A stretch of DNA of 41,634 bases from Basidiobolus meristosporus CBS 931.73. Taxonomy: Eukaryota > Basidiobolomycota > Basidiobolomycetes > Basidiobolales > Basidiobolaceae. Below the pieces are notes generated by a model. That model did not search any database. It had not been told where the DNA came from and saw only the letters and a program-made list of their open reading frames with translations. The position numbers and the translations under genes were made by a program. Each line of letters starts with the position of its first letter. The stretch's first letter is position 1. Of the stretch, positions 20,864 through 33,334 are shown piece by piece. The stretch is from the NCBI GenBank assembly GCA_002104905.1, contig MCFE01000732.1, positions 1 to 41,634 of the forward strand, in the 5' to 3' direction.

Positions 20864-23337
20864 GCTTCTGAAACTCTAAGTAAAGCTTAATACGAGCACC
20901 GTATTTCTGGTAAAACCGCAAGGAATATTAGTAGAACCAGGCCATCACCTGATTAGGAAGGAGATTCCCATTAGAGGCAAAGAAAAAAGGAAAATAAGGA
21001 AAACAAGCTTTTGTCTAAACCAAAAGAGTTGACTCCATGCCTAATACTACGAATCGCTACACAATCCAAAAACAATCAATGGGTTTCCTGGTTCACACAC
21101 GCATCAAGATGAAACTCCAGTCGATCTCACACCCCAATCTTCAGGCGTTTGAAGGGGCCCATCAGCACTGTTTGGAAACCAGATTGAGTCATACGCTCAC
21201 CCAAGGTGATACCAATTTAGCAATCAAAAATTAATAAATCTGGCTATTACGTGACGACATGGAGGGAGCAGCCGCCACGGTACTTCTGTTTATCCTCTCG
21301 GGGATACATATTTCCCTCACCAAGAATATGCCCCATGATCACCGGTGCGTATTAAGCGCCCCGCTCCCTACATGAAACCAGTTACCTGGATGTTGCTAAA
21401 TCGTCTGTGTTCAAGTGGTCCCCGCTATTCCATGACCGACACTCCCAAAGAGTGACAAACTTCACCAAGCTCCAAAGGTATTCTTGACCGTTTCTCCATC
21501 AATATTGATTCATACGGTACGGACTAATCTGACGCTCGCCATACCAACAGTTACACTTTACCGAGATCTGTACAAATGGCTGAGCAGAGAGTGCCTTGGG
21601 TTGCTACTCGATGTGATGCAGACTCCCATGCATTTGCCGTTCCAGAGAGGTACTATTTTTAAGGCGGATCTAGCAAATCACCCAGTGATGTGATGAGACC
21701 AAGATCAGTGACTGGCACCACGCCACTGACATTATCGCAAATGTCTTGGTTTTTTGGTCAATGAGGACAGAGCGGTGTTGAGATAGCACTCTAATTGCTA
21801 TTGCAGGTAGAATTTGGGTCTATTGAAGATGCAGAAACCCTGGGCTGCTCGGTTACTAAGATACAGTGGAATCTGTCGTCCATGCTTAGTCGCTGACACC
21901 TTTGATATTTCCATAGAGACTTCGGAGTGCAGTGAAGGGTTCAGAGCTGGGTTTGTTTACTTATCCATGTATTTTTGATTATATACTTGGTTAAAATGAT
22001 TGAAATTGATGGAGACTTCGATAATTCTGAAGAACGGTGGAAATATGAGATGGTTGAATATTTTATGACTAAAGACCCCAAATGTTGAGCACATTTCTCC
22101 AAAGCCTCCGAAATAGAGCTCATTGACAAGAGCAGCGTTTGTTCACTAAACCAATATACAAGACCGGCACACACTCCAAGTTTTCTTCTGTTGTAAAAAT
22201 TCGGAATTCCACCTAAATATTCACCTAACTTAGTCACTTAGATCATTACCTTCAAACCCTAGAGAATACTGACCAAATTTCTTGTCGGGATTTACTTAGA
22301 ATATTTACCCAGAACATGAAAATTAGATAAGTTGTCCAAACAGCCCCAAACTTTGCAAACATGTTGTTGGGACCTTCCTAACCTTATTCTACGTGGTTGT
22401 TATGCCAAGACCATGTCAAAGTATAAATACTACTTTTACATTCAATAAATCATTAAGTGGAAACCACAGAATCTACTTGTTCTCCCAATCACTTCCAATA
22501 TCTCTAAGACTCTTACAACGTCTTCTACACTGGCCACCCTAACCATATTCTGTGTGAGTTTGGTTGTCTGAGCTTAAGGATGTTGAAGCATATGTCCCAG
22601 TCAGAATCACATGTGCATATCAGTAGATATCCAATATGGATAGAAACTCCTAATAAATGAGGATTAGGGATCATATGCTAAATACTACATGGAGTATATA
22701 TGCTATCTCATAAGCTCTTTCCAGGCCAAGTATGAAGCCTATATACTATCATATAGCAGCATATGGAGTGAAAGCCATCACAAGACCACACTGAAATGGC
22801 ACAAATACCATCAAGAAATCCAATTTGGTAAATGCTGATGGGAACACCTCAATAAAGTATAGAACCTAGCTTTTACAAGAAGTGATCTTGACACTTGGCC
22901 ATTCCATGAGTCTATGTATTCTTTGTAATTGCAGAAACAGACAATTGATCACTGTCCAAGCATAGTTAGCATGCCACTAACTTGCACTCTCAGCATATTA
23001 CATAGCTCTGAGTATAGTATTTATACCCAAAGCTCATTCTTAATTGTTAATGCCAATTCAAACTTCAGCATATTGAGGTTTTACTTGGTTGTTCCAAGCA
23101 CTCCACGTTGCAACCTACTAATTGCATACAATTATTTGGATGCAAGCATTAACACAAATCTATTTTAAATCGATTTCAAACTGCATTTTGCTGGCGGAAT
23201 TGTATAAACACTTTGGCAGGGACTCAACTGAAGTGGAGCATTGGTCGTAGCTCGTCATCAACTCCACAAGGGAGTCCTATATCCATTTTTGCGATCCTCG
23301 CCACCTACTACAAGTATAAATGTTACATTTTTCCTTC

Positions 23338-23368
<31 letters not shown>

Positions 23369-23848
23369 CTCGTATACCTAGATGCCTCATATAATCCCCA
23401 AGTCCCTTCTTTTATGGGCTACAGAGTTCACTCCAAAAATGATGTCCTATCCCGCCTCTCTACTGACTCGAAGATTCTTGTTACATAAGGAAGGCCTGCC
23501 GAAAATGATAGCAAGTAGATTGAAATTCAGGGACCAATTTTGATGCGTATTACGGAGGTGTGTACCAAATGGATACCATTTGCTGAGGGAGATCAGCAAG
23601 AGAAGGTTTCAGATTCACTTGATATGGGGTTAGGTACTGCGAGCTGATTTTCAAGATATCACTCCAGATGGATATTTCCTAGGAACTGTCCAATACCCTC
23701 ACTCGCTATATTGCCGCATTCAGCATAAAAGTCAACAGTGGGTTTTAGACTCTTGAGTAGAGTCATAGAGACGTGAAACAACATTCATAGTTAATCATAA
23801 TTAAGCAGAAGTTGAGGTTTGGACCCCAGTCTGGGTGCACAATGTGCT

Positions 23849-23880
23849 GCAAACAATTAGTACTGTACCTAATTGTTTGC
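23849..23880. repeat. perfect 12-bp inverted repeat (hairpin)
   Basis: GCAAACAATTAG at 23849-23860 is matched exactly by CTAATTGTTTGC at 23869-23880 with an 8-base loop. The left side, from 23846, is nearly identical (15 of 16) to 33541-33556, which also forms a short hairpin, so this may be the end of a dispersed small element. Confidence 0.75.
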
Positions 23881-25670
23881 AACAGAATCAAGCGAAGGCA
23901 CGATCCACTTCCAACTAGTACAAGGTGAAATGATCCGCTATTGATGCAAGCCCATACGCATCAAGCTTCATAATGACTGGCGTTGTGACAGCTATCGATA
24001 TTTCATCCTATCCGAAGGATCGCCAAAATGTGCCCACCAATAACCAAGTTGAATATTTCACTCTGCTATACTGATGGTTGGGTACAATGCTAACCACCTC
24101 CTATGCGTTGTAGAAACCCATAAACTGTACCAGAAATCCGTAGGTATGAAAAGAGTGGCGCTGAGCAAATTACAGTACAGTAAGACCATTCCTAGTAGAG
24201 ATCGTCGCTTAGCCATTAACCCGGACCCCGTCTAACGCAACATTGCGAAGCCACCAATTGACCAGAGCTTTGGGGTTTTCAGAGTCCTTTCAAAAGTGAT
24301 TGTCATTTTAGATAGCTTTCAGGACACCTTGCAGTGCTCCCGATTAGGGTGCATTGCCAGCCATGAAAACTTCACTTTCTACTCTAGCGGATTATCTACA
24401 GCCGATTCGTCATCGAGGATCTGCTAGATTTGCAATAAATCCAGTGAGTGGCGGATCTTTGACTACCTCAAAAGGCGCTGGTGCAACTTCATAGTGTGAG
24501 AAAATCATGCCACTAGAAATAAAGTTACGCCCATCTAGAGCTTCCAGAATGGCGCAAACTCAATTTGAGTGATATCATTTTTTCCCAATATTCAGCACGT
24601 TATAGCCGCTGGTGATCCTTCATATCCATCAGTTTATATGCTGATATGGATCAGTATTATTGTAGAATACATGGGGACAGCATGCTCCAACTCTCATCAA
24701 TAGGCTCCATTCAAACGGCTCAATGATTGATACACTATTTCTTTCTAACCAACGAACAGATGGGGAGTGCATGATACTGGGAACTCCTGAGCAGCCATCG
24801 GTGTATATTACTTACATAGCTTTTTGATTAGTAATTAATCTATTTGTAACTGCTGTTGCTTCTATTCTTAAGCTCTCATTGCATTGGCCCGGAAAATATG
24901 ATGAGAGCCGGAATATACATAACAACGGGTCTGGGGGATGAGGAAAGAAGCTGCATACTATCAATAAACACAAACATCCAATATCTCTTGGCTATTTCCA
25001 CGTCTCTTGGCATCAATTTATTCGATTTCTGCAGATTGATGCACTGGGCTCGCAATCCGCTCAACATACTAGATTGTTAAATACGCATCTATGAGGGCAT
25101 TCATTGAAATAATTCGCATCTAGCTTGGGCTGAGTGGTAAAACTGATTTAAGTGCTGATGGAGATACCTCAGTGTTTGTTGCCAAGTGGGTGTCCCATTG
25201 AACTAAGGGATATCGTTAAGAATGTGCCGATACCCCTCCACTTAACTTTATTCCCAATATACTTTAGCCCATACAGATAATACTTGACTAGGAACCACAT
25301 AGACAGCGGTATATACGGATAAAACTAATTACGCACACGCTAAAAGGATAAGCCGACTGGTGGTTTCTCCATTGATTGTACTAGCCCAACGGTACCAACA
25401 GAATAATATCGAGATAAAGTTGCAGTGATGTTACATTATTTCAAGTTAGAGGTTTCATCAATTTTAGTGGCCTACTAATAAGGAAGAAGGAAAACTTGTA
25501 GCTTGCTCACCACATTTCCATAAAGGGATGTATCTGGAGAATTTTCCTTTTCTCCAGCCCAGTCTACCGCCGGGAAAACCAAGTGCAAAGTGAATTTAGA
25601 AACCCGAGTAATCTGTAGTTGGCCACAGCAGGCCTTGTCTCTTAGTCGATGCCGGTAATATGCTAAACTA

Positions 25671-25717
25671 ATAGGATATGACAGGATAGGTTAGGATAGG
25701 GTGGAATAGGATAGGAG
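25671..25717 (+). repeat. degenerate ATAGG/TTAGG-like purine repeat
   Basis: About 47 bases made mostly of GGATAGG, GGTTAGG and GGAATAGG-like units. It is reminiscent of degenerate telomeric sequence but has no exact TTAGGG array, so it may simply be a minisatellite. Confidence 0.5.
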
Positions 25718-27122
25718 TATGGTGGATGAGTCGTGCCTTTCTCTTCTCAGTCCCATATATTGTGCTGAGAACTACCAGCAGATTGCCTGATGATTCGGGA
25801 AAATTGAAACCCGAGCGTCCATTAGCTTTGTTACCTGTGCCTGGAATAACCTTATGCCCATTTGACGCAAGGGAGAGTGATTGGAGCACTGGGAACCATT
25901 CGCTAGGTGCACACTCATCAGTACATGAGCTGATGATCCATAATTGTTCAAAAAGGTTGCTTTTAATCCTAAACAGGCTTCACATGGATTAATCATCATA
26001 TTGAAGGCTAATTCAGAGAGAGAATCATACATCACCATTACTAAATATGCGAACCTGTGCATTGTTCAGAGGATAGTTGGCCAATGGTGGACATTGTTAC
26101 GGGCAATCATGAGTGAGGATATCCTTTTATGGGAGGCATGATACACATGCTCACATTAATAGATTTGGTGCTCCCTAGGTTGCGAATGGTTTGTACTTGA
26201 GATCGCACACCTGGAAATTGACAATCAACAAGCAACAGCTGCATCAGCAGTATGTGTCCGTACATGCAGCGTGGCCTATTTGAATACAAGAGCAAGCACA
26301 ACTTGCATGTAGGGGCTGGCCACCGGTGGGTAGAGAAGCGTAATCATGCCAACTGGAGCCTTTGCCCATCATCGCCAGACTGGTAGTAAGCACTAAGCGT
26401 ATATTTAGGGTTGCTGCTGCAAGCGTAACTCTAACTTTCCTCATACCTGCTGAATGCAGGTATCGTGCAGATGTATCTTAATGAAGATCCTTACCGCCAA
26501 TAAGGTTGGTGGACTAAAAATAGTGGAGGGCAGTGAGGGTGAGCGCTATATTTGGCAGAAAAGTGATGAAGCGATTGATGTGGGTGAATTTTCCTTATGC
26601 ATCGACACCAGGCAACCTCCAATAACTTGGCATGACATCGGATGAAGGGGCTTTTGTTCAGCTTGCTCACTTGATGATCCAGTGGCAGGAGTCCGCAATC
26701 CGGCTCTGACCAACCGGATCTTGAGGCGGTGCAGTAGAGGTCACCTCGATTCCTTGCAAATTTTAGATCCGATAAGCTCTGGGGTTTACACGCCAATTGG
26801 GCACCGCTGAGACGCAACCCTCATCGTTCAGGCTAATCTAACCTCTGTTTTCTAGCCTCTGGGCAGTGCCCTCAGATGAATGGATGCATAGTTTTTCCGG
26901 CTCAGGACGTTTCAAACCCGATCGTTCATTTCAGATGGGTGAAGCTTGAGATCAGGATAACATGACTCTGAGCACAGCTGGTTATGGTATTTCCTAATAC
27001 GGGGGGTGCTTTATCTTTCAGTAATTGTGCAAGACGTGGTTTGTAATACGGATTTAACTTCTCGCTCTATAGTGGATTCGAAGCCAATCACGGTGGCCCA
27101 TATTTTCCCATACTGACAACCT

Positions 27123-27130
27123 TATAAATA
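27123..27130 (+). promoter_or_regulatory. TATA-box-like element of the WOPR gene
   Basis: TATAAATA 125 nt upstream of the WOPR start codon on the same strand. Confidence 0.55.
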
Positions 27131-27254
27131 CCCTGGCCAGCTCTTGGCCTCTCTCATTAGTGTCTTCATTCTTTTACCAGCCTAACTGTGACAGCTGTGA
27201 TTCACTGTTGCACTGTACATTCTTTATCTTATTTATATTTTATATATTTATCCA

Positions 27255-28121
27255 ATGGAAACCTATTACGGATACATCGAGTCAGTCCACGATGCTCTTC
27301 TCATTTTTGAGGCCTGCCGACTTGGTTTGCTCCATCGCGTTCAACGCCGGTTGAGCGAGAAAGAAAGGCACCGAATCCGCTCTGGCTCGGTTTTTGTCTG
27401 GGAGGAGGAGGAGTCCGGAATGCGTCGCTGGACGGATGGTCGTACTTGGTCACCATCCAGAGTTCATGGTAGCTTCCTAACCTATCGTGAGCTGGATAAC
27501 AAACGCAAGCCCGGCAAGCCCTCCGACACCCCATCCCCCACTCTCTCTTGTAATGAACCAGATTTTGATAGTCGTTCACACCACTCTGAGGATTTCCATT
27601 ATAAGAACAACGGAATGATCAAACAATCCCTCTCTGTCACCACCATAAACAACCGCAAACTTCACCTTATTTGTTATTTCAACAAGGAGCATGTTTTCAC
27701 CGGAAATCTGAAGCTACCTTCGCAAGACCCTTCGTTGAGCGTGATCACTATTCCTAAAGGGATCTATCCGGACATGACCAATGACTTCTATCCTCCTTCT
27801 CATGGGGACCAACGTGTAAAGTATCGTGAGGATTATGCCAAACCCAATCCATATCACAAGCATGGGCGTGCACCAGAGTACGTGCAAAACCATATCTCAG
27901 CCATCACGAACTACGAGCGCTACCGCCTCCCAAGCCCAGCTAACTCAGAAACCTCTTACCGTGAAATTGACTTGGCACCTCTCCGAGGCTCCAGTAACTA
28001 CTCGCCCACGTTGAACCTACCCCCACCTTCATTGCCATATCAAGATGTTCGCCTGGAGCGCCTTCCATTTAGCGAAGACCGCCGACAATTGGCAGTACTT
28101 ACCACCGTGTTTTCTCTGTGA
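27255..28121 (+). CDS. WOPR (Gti1/Pac2/Wor1) family transcription regulator
   Basis: Single-exon gene, 288 residues. The first half of the fungal WOPR DNA-binding domain is clear at the N terminus: METYYGYIESVHDALLIFEA, then GLLHRVQRRLSEKERHRIRSG, then a V-WEEEESGMRRWTDGRTWSP-R...GSFLTYREL block. The second half follows a short spacer: MIKQSLSV...KLHLICYF. The C-terminal half is low-complexity, rich in Pro, Tyr and Ser. Family members are nuclear master regulators of morphological switching, sporulation and effector or secondary-metabolite expression (Wor1, Ryp1, Sge1, Pac2). It stands alone with several kb of gene-poor DNA on each side and has its own TATA element and a poly(A) signal. Which subfamily it belongs to cannot be decided. 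Confidence 0.94.
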   Translation: METYYGYIESVHDALLIFEACRLGLLHRVQRRLSEKERHRIRSGSVFVWEEEESGMRRWTDGRTWSPSRVHGSFLTYRELDNKRKPGKPSDTPSPTLSCNEPDFDSRSHHSEDFHYKNNGMIKQSLSVTTINNRKLHLICYFNKEHVFTGNLKLPSQDPSLSVITIPKGIYPDMTNDFYPPSHGDQRVKYREDYAKPNPYHKHGRAPEYVQNHISAITNYERYRLPSPANSETSYREIDLAPLRGSSNYSPTLNLPPPSLPYQDVRLERLPFSEDRRQLAVLTTVFSL

Positions 28122-28348
28122 TGTACATTCGTTGAATTTTAATCACAACGCGTTCAGACTCCAGAACGACTGGAGATACCCTTGTAATCCTTGATGTAGA
28201 GAGAGCTTACTAGCATCCAGCTTGGACTCCGTTGAGATCGCCGGAGTGTTCGCTTTCCCCTCCGCAATAGTCACTTGTTATTACAATTGGACATACCTTC
28301 AGTGCCAAGCACTGCATCAAAGCTTAGCAAGACTCGTGTATTTTTTGT

Positions 28349-28354
28349 AAATAA
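28349..28354 (+). terminator. poly(A) signal-like AATAAA after the WOPR gene
   Basis: AATAAA hexamer about 230 nt downstream of the WOPR stop codon, in an AT-rich context. Confidence 0.4.
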
Positions 28355-30360
28355 ATTTCTCGTAATTTTCACCAGATGGAGCACAATATCCACCCCCATG
28401 AAGTTACAACTGGAAGTCATTTCTTGGCATTGAAAATAAGGGAATAATTAGTATTCTGTGGCCAGTCAATCAGTGAGCGGAGTTGGGCCATCAAGTAACA
28501 GCGTCCATGATGCGATTGTCCAAAATTGTATTAATCAAGCCTACATTTATCGGCCACAGGCGCTCTGTAAGACATCTGCTTGAGACAGTATTTGCACCAA
28601 GCGTTCACCATACATCTTTGCACAATAAACCATAAGAAATCCCGTTTCAGGCCTTCACCATCAAGAGCAGACCTGATGTGGATGCATAAATCCTGCTGCA
28701 AGTGTAGCTCCAAACTACATATCTCCATGAGCCATAGTTATCCCGAATAGCCGGGGAGAGTAATTCCACCCTATGGGGGTTCGTCTTGTCCTTTCCTGTT
28801 GTTGGAAAGCAAGCATCCAATGGCTGATGAATACCGTAGCCCCTGCCAATTTCGGTTGATTAAACCTTATTTTTCCTCGTCTGGATTAGTAAGGAAGCAA
28901 GGAAAAAACAATTCCACTTCTGAGTTTAGATCGGTCAATTGGAATTCCGGACGTTGCGTCGTCACCTGATGATTAGATACGTGAAGTGTATATGAAAAGG
29001 AACTTTTGGGTGACACCGGTGTATCTGTATTATCTTTGTTGAACATGCAGTTCATCATTGTGCTCCCATTGAGCATGCCAATACCTTATTTCAGAGAGCA
29101 TACTAATACGACAATCTAGTCATGATGTGTATGTTACACCAGCTTCTTTTATCTTCATTAGCTTTGGTAGGATCCTAAGCGGGAAACATGTACCGCTGCC
29201 AAACCTGTATGTGCCCGCCGTCAGCCTGAATTGGGTGGGTGAACGAGGTATACTATAATAGGGCCAAGGGTGAAAACTGCGATGGCTATCTAAAAGAGGG
29301 AAAATGTACATGGATTCTCCCGTCACACAACTCTATTTTTTTCATTGAATTTCATAGTGTTGAAGGAAAGCCATCAATACATCTGCTCAAGGTTTGGTGA
29401 CGACGTGTCTTTGAACGTACAGGTGTTGAAACAGCACCGTTCTAGAGCTTGCGCTGTTCGTAGATTACAAACCTGCAGGAAAAAACTCGCTATTTTTCCG
29501 TGGCAGAAAGACGTCAACCCATTCTTAGGGGTGTCGGCTCAGGCAGTTTTTCCGCAAAATGCCGCCTACGCCAGCCGAGCCGATCATGATTGAAGAATTC
29601 TCCTTGAAACGCAAATAGACTCGTACACACGTGTTCCCCATCTCTCCATCTAAACACAGATGCGTTTTCCTAATGCAAGGCTTTGCAAGTGTGCACGCAT
29701 CTAACTCTGCCACGGGGTATACTCGCAACCGCCATTTGATATTTAGCTAGTTGCCTAAATAGATTGGCATGGCCTTGTAGCACCCCCTCATTGTAACTCG
29801 AATGAGGTGGCAGCTGATGAAAGAGTGACGAATATGTGAATTCTGTGAAATCGAATGGGGTCACAGTACACCATGATTATGATTAAGAGTAGAGCTGCAA
29901 GGTATTTATCGCGTGTAATGGGCTTACCTCGATTTTTCTGTGCTACTTCCTAACTAAATATTAGCAATCCCCTTTTGAAGAAATCCACTTGACGCTGTCA
30001 ATAAATCCATACACAATGCCTCAAACGGGAATCCCTTTTACAGAACACTATGAAACAGCCCAATGCTCACCCAAAAAGTTTTAGAGTTGAAATCCGACAT
30101 CTCGTGGGATATCGATCTTTGCTTTGTCCACGTCCGGTAGCAGGTGGTATTTAACCGAGGTATATGCAATGGGTACTGCCTCGGGAGTCTTATGAAGTGT
30201 ATGGCGGTAATCATCGCGATGATGGCCCCATTAAGTAAATAGATCTGATCCGTCTATTCCCTACCAGATGGTGATCGTGAACTGCAAATCCAATGAGCAA
30301 GAGTGAAGTACCCATTGCAATAGCGAGTAGAGTGAATTTTGCACATCAAGGGAAACTCAA

Positions 30361-30370
30361 GGGGGGGGGG
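30361..30370 (+). repeat. G10 homopolymer
   Basis: Ten consecutive G. Similar G9 runs occur at 34085-34093, 34282-34290 and at the inner end of the telomeric LINE (37176-37184). Confidence 0.9.
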
Positions 30371-30640
30371 ATTGCTCCTGCTGAGACTATGGTTCGTCTA
30401 TCATAGAGTTTTGTCATCATAAAATGATGGTGGCACCAACGCTAACTAATTGCAACAGAGATCTAGCATGCACTGATCTGTGCAATCACTATCAACATTC
30501 TAAAGTTCGCCAATTTCAGCGGATTGCTTGGGCATGCTAACTGGCTTGGTTTCATCAGATGCGATGCTAACAAAGGAATAACTGAAGATGCCTGGCCTAC
30601 ACCTTCTCCATGGATGAAGGCTCGTGGCGGAGTAGCAGGG

Positions 30641-30648
30641 TATATAAG
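30641..30648 (+). promoter_or_regulatory. TATA-box-like element of the GH9 gene
   Basis: TATATAAG about 248 nt upstream of the GH9 start codon. Plausible TATA box with a long leader; position alone supports it. Confidence 0.4.
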
Positions 30649-30888
30649 CAGTGAAAAATCCTACCTTATTCAGGTTTGCCTACTTGTAATCCATTTCGAG
30701 GTGGACATCCCCATTACAGTAACATATCTTGTCATAACCTTTTAGTTGCCACCAGGAGGTGAGCACACCTGGAAGTCCCCTAGCTAACTACCTCTAAAAG
30801 TAACTCTAACCTAACGTAGTCTTTAAAATAACCCGAACCATATCGTGCTACGAAGTCCATATCCTCCGTATACTTTAACCGTAGAAAA

Positions 30889-32768
30889 ATGGATCTCTCT
30901 TTCACAATCATCATCTTGTGTATTTTACAACTCGGCGTGGACTCAAGGAGATCTCCAGGCCTGTATACGCTCGTATCCGGGAGTAGGCAAGATCCCCGGG
31001 GACTGCATGGTAACATTGAACCCTTGACGTTTCCCGAATAGTGCTTTGTCCTGAACAAAATTCAGATATATCTAGGATAATCTCGGGGCCTAAAAGCCAT
31101 GTACCAATTCTTCCCATCAACCACGGGCCCAAAATCTCGGCTAGCCAAAAGGTGGGTATAATTCATGATGATCAAGAGTGGGGGGCAGGCGCTCAAAACA
31201 AATATCGTGGGCGATCCACCACACGAAAAAGCAAGAAGAGAAACCAGAAGCACCAAACAGCCAAAAATCGCCCAAAGCGACACAGCAAGAGTAGGAAATC
31301 TCGAACAAGGCCAGAGCCGAAGACCTCAAGATCTGCACCGACTACCAAACCCGTATCGAGGCCTACGGTATCAGGCGAATCGCCGCTGACCACGGAAATA
31401 ACAACAGATGGTTATGGTTCTGGCAGCTTCACTCGCTACAAGAATTATCTAAATCAATCCATCCTCTTTTTCGAAGCCCAACGCTCCGGCAGACTTCCTG
31501 CCAACCAACGCGTCAAGTGGCGCAAAAGCGCTCATGTCGAGGATGGAAAAAAGTACAACTGGGACCTGAGCGGTGGATACTACGATGCTGGTGATTTTAT
31601 CAAGTTCGGATTACCTGGTGCCTATGCAATGACAATGCTCTCGTGGTCACTACTGGAGTACCCGCTTGGATTTCAGAGAACTGGCCAGCTGGAGCATATG
31701 CTTCAGGCGATAAAATGGGGGTTGGACTTCATCCTCAAATGTCATGTAGAGCGTCAGAAGTTTGTTGTCCAAGTAGGGGATCCAAAGAGCGACCATGACT
31801 ATTGGGGGTCTCCCGAAGATATGCCTAAAGTCATTAACCGACCGATTTATTTCGTGACCCCCGAACTGCCGGGCACTGAGCCGGTGCTTGAAGCAGCTTC
31901 TGCACTAGCTAGTGGGTCAATTGTGTTTCAAAGATATGGTCATATGGAGTATGCCAACAACCTACTAAAACATGCTAGGGAACTATTCGAGCTGGGCAAC
32001 AATCACCGCGGAAAATATCAGGGAAGCGTTGATAAGCAAAAGAAGGGGTCAATGCTAGGTGTCAACGAAGGCTATCTTAGCTCCAGCTATGACGATGAGT
32101 TAGTCTGGAGTAATTTGTGGATGTACAAAGCCACAAATGATACCAGGTATCTTGGCCGTGCTAAAGCAAGTTACAAGAAGTTTTCCCTGGAGCGTAGGAT
32201 CATTGGAACCTTCCACAGCTGGGATGATAAATCTGTTGGATCTGTACTACTGCTATCATTGCTCACCGGGGATAAATCTTACATGAATGCCCTAGATAAG
32301 TACTTCGCCAGAGTTGGGCGTAAAAAAACTCCTGGGGGTCTGCTGTGGCTTCCTGAGAGTAGTTCGGGGTCGGCCAACGTGGCAATGAGTACTTCATTGA
32401 TGGCACTTATATATGCCGACAATCACAAGCGTAAGAACGCTCAGTCGCTGATTGCGATGTCCAATTCGCAGGTAGAGTACATCCTGGGTAAGAATCCCTT
32501 ACATAGAAGCTACATAATAGGTAGTGGAAAAAACTATCCTCTGCATGCACATCACGCTGCTTCGCACGGCGCTCCTGGTGGTCTAGGGTGGAAACTATAC
32601 TCCAGTAGAAGACCCAACAAATATACTCTGGAAGGAGGCTTGGTAGGTGGCCCAAAGAAAGACGATTCACACCGTGATGAGAGACAGAGACATGTGGAGA
32701 ATGAACCAGCCCTAGACTTCAATGCAGTGTTAGTTGGCGTGTTTGCACGAATGGCTACACACCATTAG
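30889..32768 (+). CDS. secreted GH9 endo-beta-1,4-glucanase with basic N-terminal linker
   Basis: Glycoside hydrolase family 9 (mostly cellulases, inverting). Two exons, 30889-31009 and 31066-32768, separated by a 56-nt GT-AG intron, give 607 residues. Exon 1 supplies a signal peptide (MDLSFTIIILCILQLGVDS). Residues about 85-142 form a very Lys/Arg/Ser/Thr-rich linker with many RKSKK-like clusters. The catalytic (alpha/alpha)6 domain runs from about 155 to the end. The catalytic base pair is in SGGYYDAGDFIKFGLPGAYA (YDAGD at 213-217); the His-containing loop is HAHHAASHGAPGG; the acid Glu is in NEPALDFNAVLVG (about 587). No carbohydrate-binding module is seen. All catalytic residues are present, so it should be active. 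GH9 is uncommon in Dikarya and better known from early-diverging fungi, amoebae, plants and bacteria. Confidence 0.92.
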
Positions 32769-32840
32769 TAGCATCTGCCATTCGTCACATTTCTTGTTGC
32801 CACGTTGATCTTATGGAGTGGGGTCGCCACTTGGAGTCAT

Positions 32841-32850
32841 AATAAATAAA
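32841..32850 (+). terminator. poly(A) signal-like AATAAATAAA after GH9
   Basis: Two overlapping AATAAA hexamers about 73 nt past the GH9 stop codon. Confidence 0.5.
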
Positions 32851-33334
32851 CTTGTTTAATCATCGCCTGTGACCCCTCCAAGAATGCAACCAGTACGATA
32901 GTCTCATGCATACACACGAAAATATTCAGAAGGACTTGTCACATAATATCTGAAAGTTTTCTGGTTCACAAGTAGCTAGGAAGCACTTTTATGGATAACT
33001 ATATATAGTGTTGGTGCTAGGTGGATTATGTTGATTTTAGGGTAAGTGTGAGGGGCATTATTACTGTTGTGTTGATCGTGCCAGAGTGTATAGCATACCT
33101 ATGAAAAATCTCAAACTTCTGATTTTCAGTTGGTCTTTTGCTGGTGTTTTTCCTTCAAATTTTAAGTCGCAATTTTTGGTGGAAGTAGTGAGCAGCTGAT
33201 TTTCAGATTTGGTATGAATGTTAGTTGGCCTAGTCTCCTCCTGGAAGATACGTATACCTGTCTGCCCAACAGCTAGAACCTGAGATATTGCAGGTTGTCA
33301 GTTTTGAGAAACCTGGAGTCCAGCTGATATTATG

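Larger units (their letters stand above)
20757..27254. other. 6.5 kb AT-rich region with no recognisable gene
   Basis: Marks the change from gene-dense core to subtelomere. It is AT-rich, stop-rich in all frames, and contains simple TA tracts (around 23337-23367), a perfect hairpin (23849-23880), and an ATAGG-like purine repeat (25671-25717). Short open frames (for example 24856-25080, 25726-25992) show nothing recognisable. The stretch around 23400-23480 gave a brief impression of decayed retroelement coding sequence but cannot be supported. Probably old, mutated transposon sequence; that is inference. Confidence 0.5.
28122..30888. other. 2.8 kb subtelomeric region with no recognisable gene
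   Basis: Between the WOPR gene and the GH9 gene. Open frames are short and scattered on both strands. It contains a ten-G homopolymer and, at its right edge, the promoter of GH9. No domain, RNA gene or clear transposon end was seen. Confidence 0.5.

Noticed and set aside
21259-21375. Short ATG frame with hydrophobic, signal-peptide-like start (MEGAAATVLLFILSGIHI)
   Set aside because: Ends after about 38 codons with no convincing second exon.
23213-23488. Possible decayed retroelement coding sequence (VHSKNDVLSRLSTD)
   Set aside because: Faint resemblance to the end of Ty3-type RNase H, but interrupted by TA repeats and lacking any second motif.
25125-25190. tRNA-like A box (GGCTGAGTGGTAAAAC)
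   Set aside because: No B box, no acceptor stem and no cloverleaf in the following 80 bases.
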